From Altererythrobacter sp. C41 (GTDB taxonomy: Bacteria; Pseudomonadota; Alphaproteobacteria; Sphingomonadales; Sphingomonadaceae): a DNA stretch of 64,000 nucleotides. The stretch lies in assembly GCF_016803135.1 (NCBI RefSeq), contig NZ_JAEVFE010000004.1:260501-324500 (forward strand), given 5' to 3'. Shown one piece after another: positions 49,206-57,185 of the stretch; the first letter of the stretch is position 1; each line of letters begins with the position of its first letter. Position numbers and translations under genes: made by a program. The notes under the pieces are model-generated. The model searched no databases. It saw only the letters and a program-made list of their open reading frames with translations, and had not been told where the DNA came from.

Positions 49206-49880
49206 ATGAGCCGTATTTCGAAGATCTCCACCATGCTCGCGAGCGCCGCTGCGCTCGCGATGGCTGCGACGCCCGCCGCCGCGGCCGAACTGCCTGCGCG
49301 CGGCCCTGCCGTCGTGGAAAATGCGCTGGCCGTCTGGAGCGCCGAAAACGTCGCCGCCGAGCGTTCGCGCTGGCGCCACCGGCACCGCCACTGGCGGGAC
49401 CGCGACAACGGAATCGACGCTGGCGACGTGATCGCCGGCGCCGTCCTCATCGGCGGTATCGCCGCGCTTGCGGGTGCCTTCGACAACGATCGCGACGAAC
49501 CGCGCGCCGACTATCGCTATCCCCGGCAGAGCTACCGGAGCGACGGTCTCGACCGCGCGGCCGAGATGTGCGTCGCCGAAATAGAGCGCGACGTGCGCGT
49601 GGCCTCGGTCGACGGCGTGGACCGCGCGGCCGGGGGCTGGCGCGTCAACGGCTCGCTCTACGACGGGGAGGGTTTCACCTGCCGGATCGGCAACGACGGG
49701 CGCATCTCCGACATCGACTACGGCGAAGGCGGGGTGCGTTACATCACCGAGGCGCGTGGCAACCAGTGGGACGACGAGACTTATGCGGCCGCCTGGGATC
49801 GTGTCGATGGTGGCGCGGCGTCGCCGCAGCCGGCCTATCCGGGCGGCCCGCTGCCGGGCGAGACCTACGAAGGCTACTGA
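49206..49880 (+). CDS. Exported protein, tandem paralogue 2
   Basis: 224 residues from ATG 49206. A signal peptide (1-26, ATPAAAA) is followed by a His/Arg-rich stretch RWRHRHRHWRDRDNG, then GIDAGDVIAGAVLIGGIAALAGAF nearly identical to paralogue 1. RAAEMCVAEIERDVR and EGFTCRIGNDGRISDIDYGEG parallel the C-terminal part of paralogue 1. An extra Pro/Gly tail is present. Duplication followed by divergence is the simplest explanation. Confidence 0.82.
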   Translation: MSRISKISTMLASAAALAMAATPAAAAELPARGPAVVENALAVWSAENVAAERSRWRHRHRHWRDRDNGIDAGDVIAGAVLIGGIAALAGAFDNDRDEPRADYRYPRQSYRSDGLDRAAEMCVAEIERDVRVASVDGVDRAAGGWRVNGSLYDGEGFTCRIGNDGRISDIDYGEGGVRYITEARGNQWDDETYAAAWDRVDGGAASPQPAYPGGPLPGETYEGY

Positions 49881-49898
49881 GGCCCCGCGGCGGGGGCA

Positions 49899-50552
49899 TC
49901 AGCGCTCCGCCTCCGCTTCCTCCTTCTTCCGCCGCTCGCGTTCGCGGTAGCTGGGCAGGGCGATCTGCCAGCGGATCGCCGCGCCGCGCAGCGCGAAGCC
50001 GGCCGCCCAGGCCGTGGTCCACGCCGCCGCGTCGGGCAGACCGGCGACGGTGCCGACCACCGTCAGGCTCGCCGAGAGCGCCGCGGCGGTGACGTAGAGC
50101 TCGGGCCGCATGATGATCGACGGGACACCGGCGATCACATCGCGCACCACGCCGCCCGCGCAGCCGGTGATGATGCCGAGAACGGCGGCGGGAAACGGGT
50201 CGACGCCATAGGCCAGCGCCTTGGCCGCGCCGAGCACGGCGAAGGCCGCCATCCCCGCCGCATCGGCCCATTCGAGCAGGCTCCCCTCCCACCAGCGGCG
50301 CGGCGTGAACCAGGCGATCAGCGCCGTCACGAAGATCACCAGGGCCACCCACGGATCGCGCAGCCAGAAGGCGGGTGCGCCGATCAGCATGTCGCGCACG
50401 GACCCGCCGCCCACGCCCGTCACCAGCGCGAAGAACGCCATGGTGACGAAGGTCTGCTGCAGCCGCGCCGCAAGCAGCGCACCCGTGAGCGCGAAGACCG
50501 CGGTGCCGGCAAGATCGAGCGCCGGGGGGAGGGCAGGGGCGTCCGGAAACAT
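49899..50552 (-). CDS. TRIC-family cation channel (UPF0126)
   Basis: 217 residues, seven hydrophobic segments in two related halves. Each half has the glycine motif: VTGVGGGSVRDMLIGAPAFWL and ITGCAGGVVRDVIAGVPSII. Bacterial homologues form trimeric cation channels. The Lys/Glu/Arg-rich C-terminus is cytoplasmic. It converges with paralogue 2, and a perfect palindrome lies 67 bases upstream. Confidence 0.9.
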   Translation of the reverse strand: MFPDAPALPPALDLAGTAVFALTGALLAARLQQTFVTMAFFALVTGVGGGSVRDMLIGAPAFWLRDPWVALVIFVTALIAWFTPRRWWEGSLLEWADAAGMAAFAVLGAAKALAYGVDPFPAAVLGIITGCAGGVVRDVIAGVPSIIMRPELYVTAAALSASLTVVGTVAGLPDAAAWTTAWAAGFALRGAAIRWQIALPSYRERERRKKEEAEAER

Positions 50553-50618
50553 GATGCCATTCCTAGGCCCGTTTCTCGTGCGAGGGAACGGGCGGTGTGT
50601 GTTCCCCCCGGAGAGTAA

Positions 50619-50638
50619 ACTTCAACTCGAGTTGAAGT
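50619..50638. promoter_or_regulatory. Perfect 20-bp palindrome, MerR-type operator candidate
   Basis: ACTTCAACTC-GAGTTGAAGT is a perfect dyad in the gap between the TRIC gene and the converging side of the YbaY-like gene. Its length and composition resemble sites of MerR-family activators. No merR gene is in the window. Confidence 0.5.
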
Positions 50639-50698
50639 ATCCGGTCACGAGCCCGATCCCGGCGACAGCGCTGCCACCGCGCTCGCCCCCCATCGCGC

Positions 50699-51121
50699 TT
50701 AGCGTTGCACCCGCACGAGCATCAGGTTTGCCGGCGTCCCCGGTGCGGGGAGCGCGAACCGGGTGTCGGTGATCCACAGCAGTGTGCCCGAAGCGTCGGT
50801 GATCCGGGCCGAGACGGCATAGCTGCGGCCCGGTACGATCCGTGCCGGATCATACTCGAGAGCGAAGGGGATCGGTACTTGCCTTCCTGCCGTCTCGATC
50901 TCGGTTTCCGCGATGACCGTAGCCGGAGCATCCGCCAGGCTTACGTCCGAAATCGCGACCCTGAGCCGCGCATCGGGCGGCAGGGCTATGCGCTCACGAT
51001 AAGCAGCGGTTCCGTCGAGAGTCACGCGGGCCGCCGCGGTTTCGGACGCCGCAGACGAGGTATCGGTGGTTTCGCAGGCGGCGAGCGCCGCAAGGATCGG
51101 CAGCAACAGTAGAAGACGCAT
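50699..51121 (-). CDS. YbaY-like lipoprotein (YscW-type domain)
   Basis: 140 residues. The lipobox is LAALAAC (Cys15). The beta-sandwich domain reads AAYRERIALPPDARLRVAISDVSLADAPA, VPIPFALEYDPARIVPGRSYAVSARITD and LLWITDTRFAL, typical of the YbaY/YscW family. Function is poorly known. It starts about 50 bases before the amidase end, same strand. Confidence 0.82.
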   Translation of the reverse strand: MRLLLLLPILAALAACETTDTSSAASETAAARVTLDGTAAYRERIALPPDARLRVAISDVSLADAPATVIAETEIETAGRQVPIPFALEYDPARIVPGRSYAVSARITDASGTLLWITDTRFALPAPGTPANLMLVRVQR

Positions 51122-51170
51122 CGTCGTTTCTCCCGATGGATTTGCCCGGTGTAGCGCCATTAGGCGGCCA

Positions 51171-52502
51171 TCACCCGTGCAAAATCTCCCCGATCGCCTT
51201 TGCCGCGGCGATGCAGTCGAGGTCGGCCCAGCGCGGGCCGATCACCTGCATGCCGCAGGGCAGGCCGTCGGTCGCGCCGACCGGCAGCACGGTGGAGGGC
51301 AGGTTGGGGAAGGTCGCGATCCCGGCCCAGGCGAGCCCGGCGGCCGCGCTTTCCTCGCGCCCGTTGATCGTCAGCGTGCCGTCGAACACACGCCCCTCGC
51401 GGTGCGGCATGGCGAGCACCGGCGCCGGCGGCGCGAGGACGAAGTCGTAGGTTTCGAACAGCGCGTGCCACGCCGCTTCGGTGCGGGCCTGTGCGTCGAG
51501 CAGGTCGAACCAGTCGGTCGCGGTGGCGCGCTTGCCGTCGGGCGCGGGCATCCCGCGCGCCATGGCGACGTTGAGCATCTTCATATAGTCCTGCTGCTGC
51601 CGCGCGAGATCGGGCAGCAGGTCGGTCGTGCGCTCCACCCGCACGCCGGCGTCCTCCAGCGCCGCGACCGCCGCCTCGATCGGGCCGAGCACCGCCGCGT
51701 CGACCGGGCTCCCCGGATAGTCGGTCACCAGCAGCAGCCGGCAATCGGCGAGCCGCCTGCCGCTCGCGTGCATCGGGATCGACGCGGTCAACTGCAGCAG
51801 GAGCGCAAGATCGTCGGCATTGCGCGCGAGCGGTCCGGCTATCGAGAGCGCTCCGTCGTGCGCGTCGCTGCCGGCCATCATCGGATGATCGTGGCCGTGC
51901 TTCGAGATAAGGCCCCAGCTCGTCTTGTGGCCCCAGACGCCGCAGAAGTGCGCGGGCACACGGACCGATCCACCGATGTCGGTGCCGTATTCGCACGGTA
52001 CCATGCCGCTCGCGACCGCCGCCGCCGATCCGCCCGAGGAGCCGCCCGGGCTGCGCGAGGTGTCGTGGGGGTTGCGGGTGCGGCCGTAGACCGGGTTGCG
52101 CGACTGCCAGTCGGCCAGATCGGGCGGCACGTTGGTCTTGCCGATGAAGATCACGCCGGCCGCCTTCAGCTTCTGCACGATCCGCGCGTCGCGCCTGGCG
52201 ATGTTCCCGGCGAACTGCTCGTGCCCCCAGGTGGTCGGCAGGCCGGCGATGTCGAAGCTTTCCTTGATCGTCATCGGCACGCCGAACAGCGGGCGGTCTT
52301 CCCCGGGCGTCTGACCGTCGAGCGCCGCGGCCGTCTCGCGGGCGCGCTCGAAATCGCAGACCACGACCGCGTCGATCTGCATGTCCCGATCCTCGATCCG
52401 GGCGATCGCCGCATCGACCGCCTCGAGCGGCGACAGCGCCCCGCTGCGGATCTGCGCCGCGAGCGCGATCGCGCCCGGCTGGTCGGTCAATGTCGGAATC
52501 AT
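51171..52502 (-). CDS. Amidase signature family enzyme
   Basis: 443 residues. The Ser-cisSer-Lys triad is visible as Lys80 (GVPMTIKESF), Ser155 (SPGGSSGGSAAAVASG) and Ser179 (YGTDIGGSVRVPAHFCG). The enzyme hydrolyses amide bonds of unknown substrates. No gatB or gatC neighbours are present, so it is unlikely to be the tRNA amidotransferase subunit GatA. Confidence 0.93.
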   Translation of the reverse strand: MIPTLTDQPGAIALAAQIRSGALSPLEAVDAAIARIEDRDMQIDAVVVCDFERARETAAALDGQTPGEDRPLFGVPMTIKESFDIAGLPTTWGHEQFAGNIARRDARIVQKLKAAGVIFIGKTNVPPDLADWQSRNPVYGRTRNPHDTSRSPGGSSGGSAAAVASGMVPCEYGTDIGGSVRVPAHFCGVWGHKTSWGLISKHGHDHPMMAGSDAHDGALSIAGPLARNADDLALLLQLTASIPMHASGRRLADCRLLLVTDYPGSPVDAAVLGPIEAAVAALEDAGVRVERTTDLLPDLARQQQDYMKMLNVAMARGMPAPDGKRATATDWFDLLDAQARTEAAWHALFETYDFVLAPPAPVLAMPHREGRVFDGTLTINGREESAAAGLAWAGIATFPNLPSTVLPVGATDGLPCGMQVIGPRWADLDCIAAAKAIGEILHG

Positions 52503-52566
52503 TCGATCGTATCTCCCGTTCGCCGCCGCAGCATGGGCAAACGGGCCTGATTTGCAAGCGCGGAGG

Positions 52567-54057
52567 TCAACGCGGGGCGAGGGTGATCGACGCCGTTCCC
52601 GTGCCGCGGACCGGCAGGTAGAGCCCTTGTCCCGCCGCGGTGAGGCGGCCGGTCTGCACGTCCTCGATCCGCGCCCGGATCAGCAGGTCGCCTTCGGGCT
52701 TGCTCTCGATCGCCCGCCCGATCTTCGCCAGGAGTTCGTCGTAGTCGTTCTCGAAGTTCTGGGCGAGCGCCAGCGCGATCGTCTGCGAGAAGCCGGGCGA
52801 GTTGGCGAGATCGAGCAGCAGATCCGCGCCCGTGCGGTTCGTATCGCCGGTGACTTCGAGATCGCGGAACGAAACCTCGCGCGAGTTCTCCGCGTTGACT
52901 GGCCTGGCCGTCAGCCAGACGGTGCCGCTGGCGGCGCCGAGCGCGCGGTCGCGCGGCGTGGCGGTGAAGGTGACACCCACCGCCAGCCGGCCGCCGATGG
53001 TGCCATAGGCCTCGACCTCGCCGAACCGCGCGTCCACCGCGCCGATGCCGGGGAGGGCGAAGGGCCGCTGCGCACGCTTTGCCAGGGCCTCCGCGATCAC
53101 CGGTTCGAGCTGGGCGTAGTCGGCGATCACCGGGATGAAGAACACCAGCTTGCCCGGCTCCTCGTCCAGTTCCTCGAGCGGGGGAAGCGGCGTGGCGGCC
53201 GGATCGGCGGGCCGGTCGCCGACGAAAGTCTCGGTGCGCGCCTTCATGCCGAGTTGCAGCTCGATCCGTTTGCCCGAGAGCGTGAAGCCGCCGTACTGCA
53301 GTTCCTGCGGAGTGATGCGCATCCACACCGGCGGGTTCGATTCGTTGAGCTGGAGCGAGGTGAAGGCCTTGCTCCACAGCCGTTCGACCTCGCCGCGGAG
53401 TTGCACTTTGGCGATCTCGCGCGGCAGCGTGCGCTCCAGCCGCGCCACCACGCCTTTGAGCTTGGCGTCCGCCTTGCTGGTGAATTCGATGCGCTGGCCG
53501 AGGAAGTCGACGTGCGGGGCATCGGTCCAGTCGTACTGGATGTCGACCGTGCCGCGCGGGCTCCAGTCGCGGTTGAGCGCGATGTCGACCACCGCGCGCA
53601 CCTGTGCGTCGCCGGTCGCGGTCTCCTGCTTGAACACGCCGGCGATGTCCTTGGCGCGCACCTCGGCGTGGATCGGCATGGTGACCACGATCCGCTGCCC
53701 GCGCCCCTCGAAGGTCAGCCGCCCGCGCGTCACCGTGCCGACGATGTCGCACTCGATCCGCGGCGTCTTGAGCTTGACGAAGGCGACCTCGATCCGCTCG
53801 GAGGCGACGCAGGTTTCGCCCTTGCGGTCGATCGTCCATAGCGTGCGCGGCACCTCCCGTTCGAGCGCGGCGCCGAGCGCGGACAGGTCGGCCGTGACCG
53901 GCACGGCGATGACGGAGGACTGCGGCGGCACCTGGATCGTGCCCTGCGCCCGCGGGGGAGGGCCGGCGGGCGCATCCTTCTTGCAGCCCGTCAGTGCGAA
54001 TGCGGCCACGAGGGCCGCCAATGCGGCAATTCGACCGATCGCCATGGATCGCTGCAT
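52567..54057 (-). CDS. DUF4403 family lipoprotein
   Basis: 496 residues. A signal peptide with lipobox FALTGC (Cys25) is followed by two related repeats typical of DUF4403: SSVIAVPVTADLSALGAALEREVPRTLW near residue 48 and GKLVFFIPVIADYAQLEPVIAEALAKR near 310. The fold resembles lipid-binding beta domains; the function is unknown. It stands alone between the amidase and lpd. Confidence 0.87.
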   Translation of the reverse strand: MQRSMAIGRIAALAALVAAFALTGCKKDAPAGPPPRAQGTIQVPPQSSVIAVPVTADLSALGAALEREVPRTLWTIDRKGETCVASERIEVAFVKLKTPRIECDIVGTVTRGRLTFEGRGQRIVVTMPIHAEVRAKDIAGVFKQETATGDAQVRAVVDIALNRDWSPRGTVDIQYDWTDAPHVDFLGQRIEFTSKADAKLKGVVARLERTLPREIAKVQLRGEVERLWSKAFTSLQLNESNPPVWMRITPQELQYGGFTLSGKRIELQLGMKARTETFVGDRPADPAATPLPPLEELDEEPGKLVFFIPVIADYAQLEPVIAEALAKRAQRPFALPGIGAVDARFGEVEAYGTIGGRLAVGVTFTATPRDRALGAASGTVWLTARPVNAENSREVSFRDLEVTGDTNRTGADLLLDLANSPGFSQTIALALAQNFENDYDELLAKIGRAIESKPEGDLLIRARIEDVQTGRLTAAGQGLYLPVRGTGTASITLAPR

Positions 54058-54141
54058 CCTGTTGCCCTGGATGCAGATATACCCGGGCCGGCGATCGGTT
54101 CCAGCGCGAAAGAGCCTCGCGCGCCGGAACCGGGCCGCTGC

Positions 54142-55560
54142 TTACATGTGGATCGGCTTGCCGGTCACCGCCATCGCCGCTTCCTTGATCGCTTCGCTGT
54201 GCGTCGGGTGGGCGTGGCAGGTGTAGGCGATGTCCTCGCTGGTGGCGCCGAATTCCATGGCCTGGGCCGCCTGCGCGATCATCGTGCCGGCGACGCTGGC
54301 GATGCACCAGACGCCGAGCACGCGGTCGGTTTCGGCATCGGCGATCACCTTCACGAAGCCCTCGGGCTCGTGGTTGGTCTTGGCGCGGGAGTTGGCGAGC
54401 ATCGGGAACTTGCCGACCTTGACCTCGCCCTTTTCCTTCGCCTGCTCTTCGGTCAGGCCGACGCCGGCGATTTCGGGCCAGGTGTAGACGACGCTCGGGA
54501 TCACGGCGTGGTTCACGATGCCGGTCTGGCCGGCGATGTTCTCCGCGACCGCGATGCCCTCGTCCTCGGCCTTGTGCGCCAGCATCGGGCCGGGGATCAC
54601 GTCGCCGATCGCCCAGACGCCCCCGTGTTCTGTGGCGACCTTCGTGCGGAAATCGTGATCGGTCTCGATCTGGCCGCGCTGGTTCGGCTCCAGCCCGATC
54701 GCATCGAGCCCGAGCCCTTCGGTATTCGGCCGCCGCCCGATCGAGACGAGCACGCAGTCCGCCTCCAGCGTCTCGCTCTCGCCGCCGCTGGCGGGTTCGA
54801 GCGTCAGCGTCGCCTTCTTGCCCTTGACCGTGCAGGCGGTGACCTTGGTCGAGAGGCGCAGTTCCATGCCCTGCTTCTTGAAAATCTTGGCCGCTTCCTT
54901 GCGCACGTCGCCGTCCATGCCGGGGAGGAGCTGGTCGAGAAATTCGACCACCGTCACTTCCGCTCCGAGCCGCCGCCAGACCGAGCCGAGCTCCAGCCCG
55001 ATCACGCCGCCGCCGATCACGACCATCTTCTTCGGCACTGCGGCGAGCTCGAGCGCGCCGGTGCTGTCGACCACCACGCCCTTGGCATTGTCGACCTCGA
55101 CGCCCTTGAGCTGGGTCACGGAGGAACCGGTGGCGATGACGACGTTCTTCGCCGTCACCGTCTCGTTGCCGACCTTGACCGTATGCGCATCCTCGAACGC
55201 GGCGCGGCCCTTGAGCCAGGTGACCTTGTTCTTCTTGAACAGGAACTCGATCCCGCCGGTGAGCTGCTTGATCGCGTCGAGCCGCTGGCCGTGCATCGCC
55301 TCGAGGTTGAGCTTGGGACTGACCTCGACACCCATCTTCGCCATCGCGCCGTTCGCGGCGGCGTCGAAATACTCGCTCGCGTGGAGCATCGCCTTAGAGG
55401 GGATGCAGCCGACGTTGAGGCAGGTGCCGCCGAGCGTGTCGCGGCTTTCCGCGCAGGCCGTCTTCAGCCCGAGCTGCGCCGCGCGGATCGCCGCGACGTA
55501 ACCGCCGGGGCCGGCACCGATGACGAGGACGTCGTAGTCGTAGTTCTGGTCAGCCACCAA
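54142..55560 (-). CDS. lpd: Dihydrolipoamide dehydrogenase (E3)
   Basis: 472 residues. FAD site VIGAGPGGYVAAIRAAQLG, redox disulfide GGTCLNVGCIPSKAM, NAD site VIGGGVIGLELGSVWRRLG, and the catalytic His-Glu in CHAHPTHSEAIKEA are intact. It reoxidises dihydrolipoyl groups of the 2-oxoglutarate complex encoded just upstream, and perhaps of other complexes. The start overlaps the end of the upstream lipoprotein by 11 bases. Confidence 0.97.
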   Translation of the reverse strand: MVADQNYDYDVLVIGAGPGGYVAAIRAAQLGLKTACAESRDTLGGTCLNVGCIPSKAMLHASEYFDAAANGAMAKMGVEVSPKLNLEAMHGQRLDAIKQLTGGIEFLFKKNKVTWLKGRAAFEDAHTVKVGNETVTAKNVVIATGSSVTQLKGVEVDNAKGVVVDSTGALELAAVPKKMVVIGGGVIGLELGSVWRRLGAEVTVVEFLDQLLPGMDGDVRKEAAKIFKKQGMELRLSTKVTACTVKGKKATLTLEPASGGESETLEADCVLVSIGRRPNTEGLGLDAIGLEPNQRGQIETDHDFRTKVATEHGGVWAIGDVIPGPMLAHKAEDEGIAVAENIAGQTGIVNHAVIPSVVYTWPEIAGVGLTEEQAKEKGEVKVGKFPMLANSRAKTNHEPEGFVKVIADAETDRVLGVWCIASVAGTMIAQAAQAMEFGATSEDIAYTCHAHPTHSEAIKEAAMAVTGKPIHM

Positions 55561-55885
55561 TATTCTCCGCTGTCATGGTGTCGGCCGCATTGCCGGTCGC
55601 CCCAGCCGTGCGCGTGGCGCAGTCGTTGACGATCCCCTCAATGCGCTCAGGGGTCGCATCCTCGAGCGTCAGGTCGGGATCGGCCATGAAGGTATCCGCG
55701 CTGCACTGGCATACTTCGGCGACCCGCGCGCCCACGATGCCGGCGCTCCCGGCCATCTGCGCGCACTGGGCTGCGACGGCGTTGCGCACCTCGCCTTCGA
55801 CGGCGTCGCCGGCGATCTGCGTCGCCGCATCGCAGCCCGCGAGCGATCCCGCGACGAGCAGAAGGGCGACCGTTTTCCCGAGCAT
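55550..55885 (-). CDS. Small lipoprotein inserted in the 2-oxoglutarate dehydrogenase operon
   Basis: 111 residues from ATG 55885 (MLGKTVALLLVAGSLAGC; lipobox Cys18), with AGAGGAAACAG just upstream. An alternative ATG at 55903 overlaps the odhB stop (TGATG). The mature part has three more cysteines in QCAQMAG and VCQCSADTF, plus NDCATRT. It has no known family. Both ends overlap or abut TCA genes, so it is co-expressed with them although it must leave the cytoplasm. Confidence 0.8.
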   Translation of the reverse strand: MLGKTVALLLVAGSLAGCDAATQIAGDAVEGEVRNAVAAQCAQMAGSAGIVGARVAEVCQCSADTFMADPDLTLEDATPERIEGIVNDCATRTAGATGNAADTMTAENIGG

Positions 55886-55902
55886 CTGTTTCCTCTGTTC
55901 CA

Positions 55903-57174
55903 TCAAAGATCGATCAGCATCCGCGTCGGATCCTCGATCGCCTCCTTCATGATCTTCAGCGCGGTCACCGCCTCGCGGCCGTCGATCAGGCGATGGTCGT
56001 AGGAGAGCGCGATGTACATCATCGGGCGCACCACGATCTCGCCGTCGACCACGACCGGGCGGTCCTCGATCCGGTGCAGGCCGAGCACCGCGCTCTGCGG
56101 CGGGTTGATGATCGGGGTCGACATCAGGCTGCCGAATACGCCGCCGTTGGAGATCGTGAAGGTGCCGCCCTTCATGTCCTCCATCGTCAGCGTGCCCTCG
56201 CGGGCGCGCTTGCCGAAGTCCGCGATGTCCTTCTCGATCTGGGCGAAGCTCTTGCGGTCCGCATCGCGCACCACCGGCACCACCAGCCCGTTGGGCGCGC
56301 TGACCGCGACCGAGATGTCGACGAAGTCGTGATAGACGATCTCGTCGCCCTCGATATACGCGTTGGCCGAGGGCACGTCCTTCAGCGCGAGGCAGGCGGC
56401 CTTGGCGAAGAAGCCCATGAAGCCGAGCTTGATGTCGTGCTTCTTGGCGAACAGGTCCTTGTACTTCTCGCGTGCCTCGATCACCGCGCTCATGTCGCAG
56501 TCGTTGAAGGTGGTGAGCAGCGCGGCATTCTCCTGCGCGCTCTTGAGACGCTTGGCGATCGTCTGGCGCATGCGCGTCATCTTGACGCGTTCCTCGCGCC
56601 GCGCGCCTTCGGCGGCGGGGGCAGGGATGTCGATCTTCGCCTGCGCTGGCGCGGCGTCGTCGATCGTGTCCGCGCCGCCCTTCTTGGCCTCGGCGGCGGC
56701 GAGCACGTCTTCCTTGGTCAGGCGGCCGTCCTTGCCGGTGCCCTTGATCGTCGTCGGGTCGACCCCGTGCTCCAGCACCGCGCGGCGCACCGCGGGGGAC
56801 AGCGTCTGGGTGTCGACCGGGGCGGCTTCCTTGGCGGCGGCGGGCGCGGGGGCCGGCTTGTCCGCCTTCTCCTCCGCCGGCTGCTCGGGGGCCTTCTCCT
56901 GCCGCGGCTCGACCTTGGTGCTTTCGCCCGCGGCCACATCGTCCTCGATCACGGCGATCACCGCACCGACCTCGACCGTGTCGCCCACGGCGAACTTCTG
57001 CTCGCTCAGCACGCCGCCAACGGGCGAGGGGACTTCCACCGCGACCTTGTCGGTCTCGAGGCTGACGATCGGCTCGTCGACCTTCACCGCGTCGCCGGGC
57101 TTCTTCAGCCACTCGCCGATCGTGCCTTCGGTGACCGATTCACCGAGTGTGGGGACTTTGACTTCGCTGGCCAT
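55903..57174 (-). CDS. odhB: 2-oxoglutarate dehydrogenase E2, dihydrolipoamide succinyltransferase
   Basis: 423 residues. One lipoyl domain (SLETDKVAVEVPSPVGG), an Ala/Pro/Lys linker, the E1/E3-binding domain (LSPAVRRAVLEHGVDPTTIKGTGKDGRLTKEDV), and the acyltransferase core ending in YDHRLIDGREAVTALK with the catalytic His. ATG at 57174 (MASEVKVPTLGES) is the family start. 11 bases after sucA. Confidence 0.97.
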   Translation of the reverse strand: MASEVKVPTLGESVTEGTIGEWLKKPGDAVKVDEPIVSLETDKVAVEVPSPVGGVLSEQKFAVGDTVEVGAVIAVIEDDVAAGESTKVEPRQEKAPEQPAEEKADKPAPAPAAAKEAAPVDTQTLSPAVRRAVLEHGVDPTTIKGTGKDGRLTKEDVLAAAEAKKGGADTIDDAAPAQAKIDIPAPAAEGARREERVKMTRMRQTIAKRLKSAQENAALLTTFNDCDMSAVIEAREKYKDLFAKKHDIKLGFMGFFAKAACLALKDVPSANAYIEGDEIVYHDFVDISVAVSAPNGLVVPVVRDADRKSFAQIEKDIADFGKRAREGTLTMEDMKGGTFTISNGGVFGSLMSTPIINPPQSAVLGLHRIEDRPVVVDGEIVVRPMMYIALSYDHRLIDGREAVTALKIMKEAIEDPTRMLIDL

Positions 57175-57185
57175 ATTCGCGTTCC

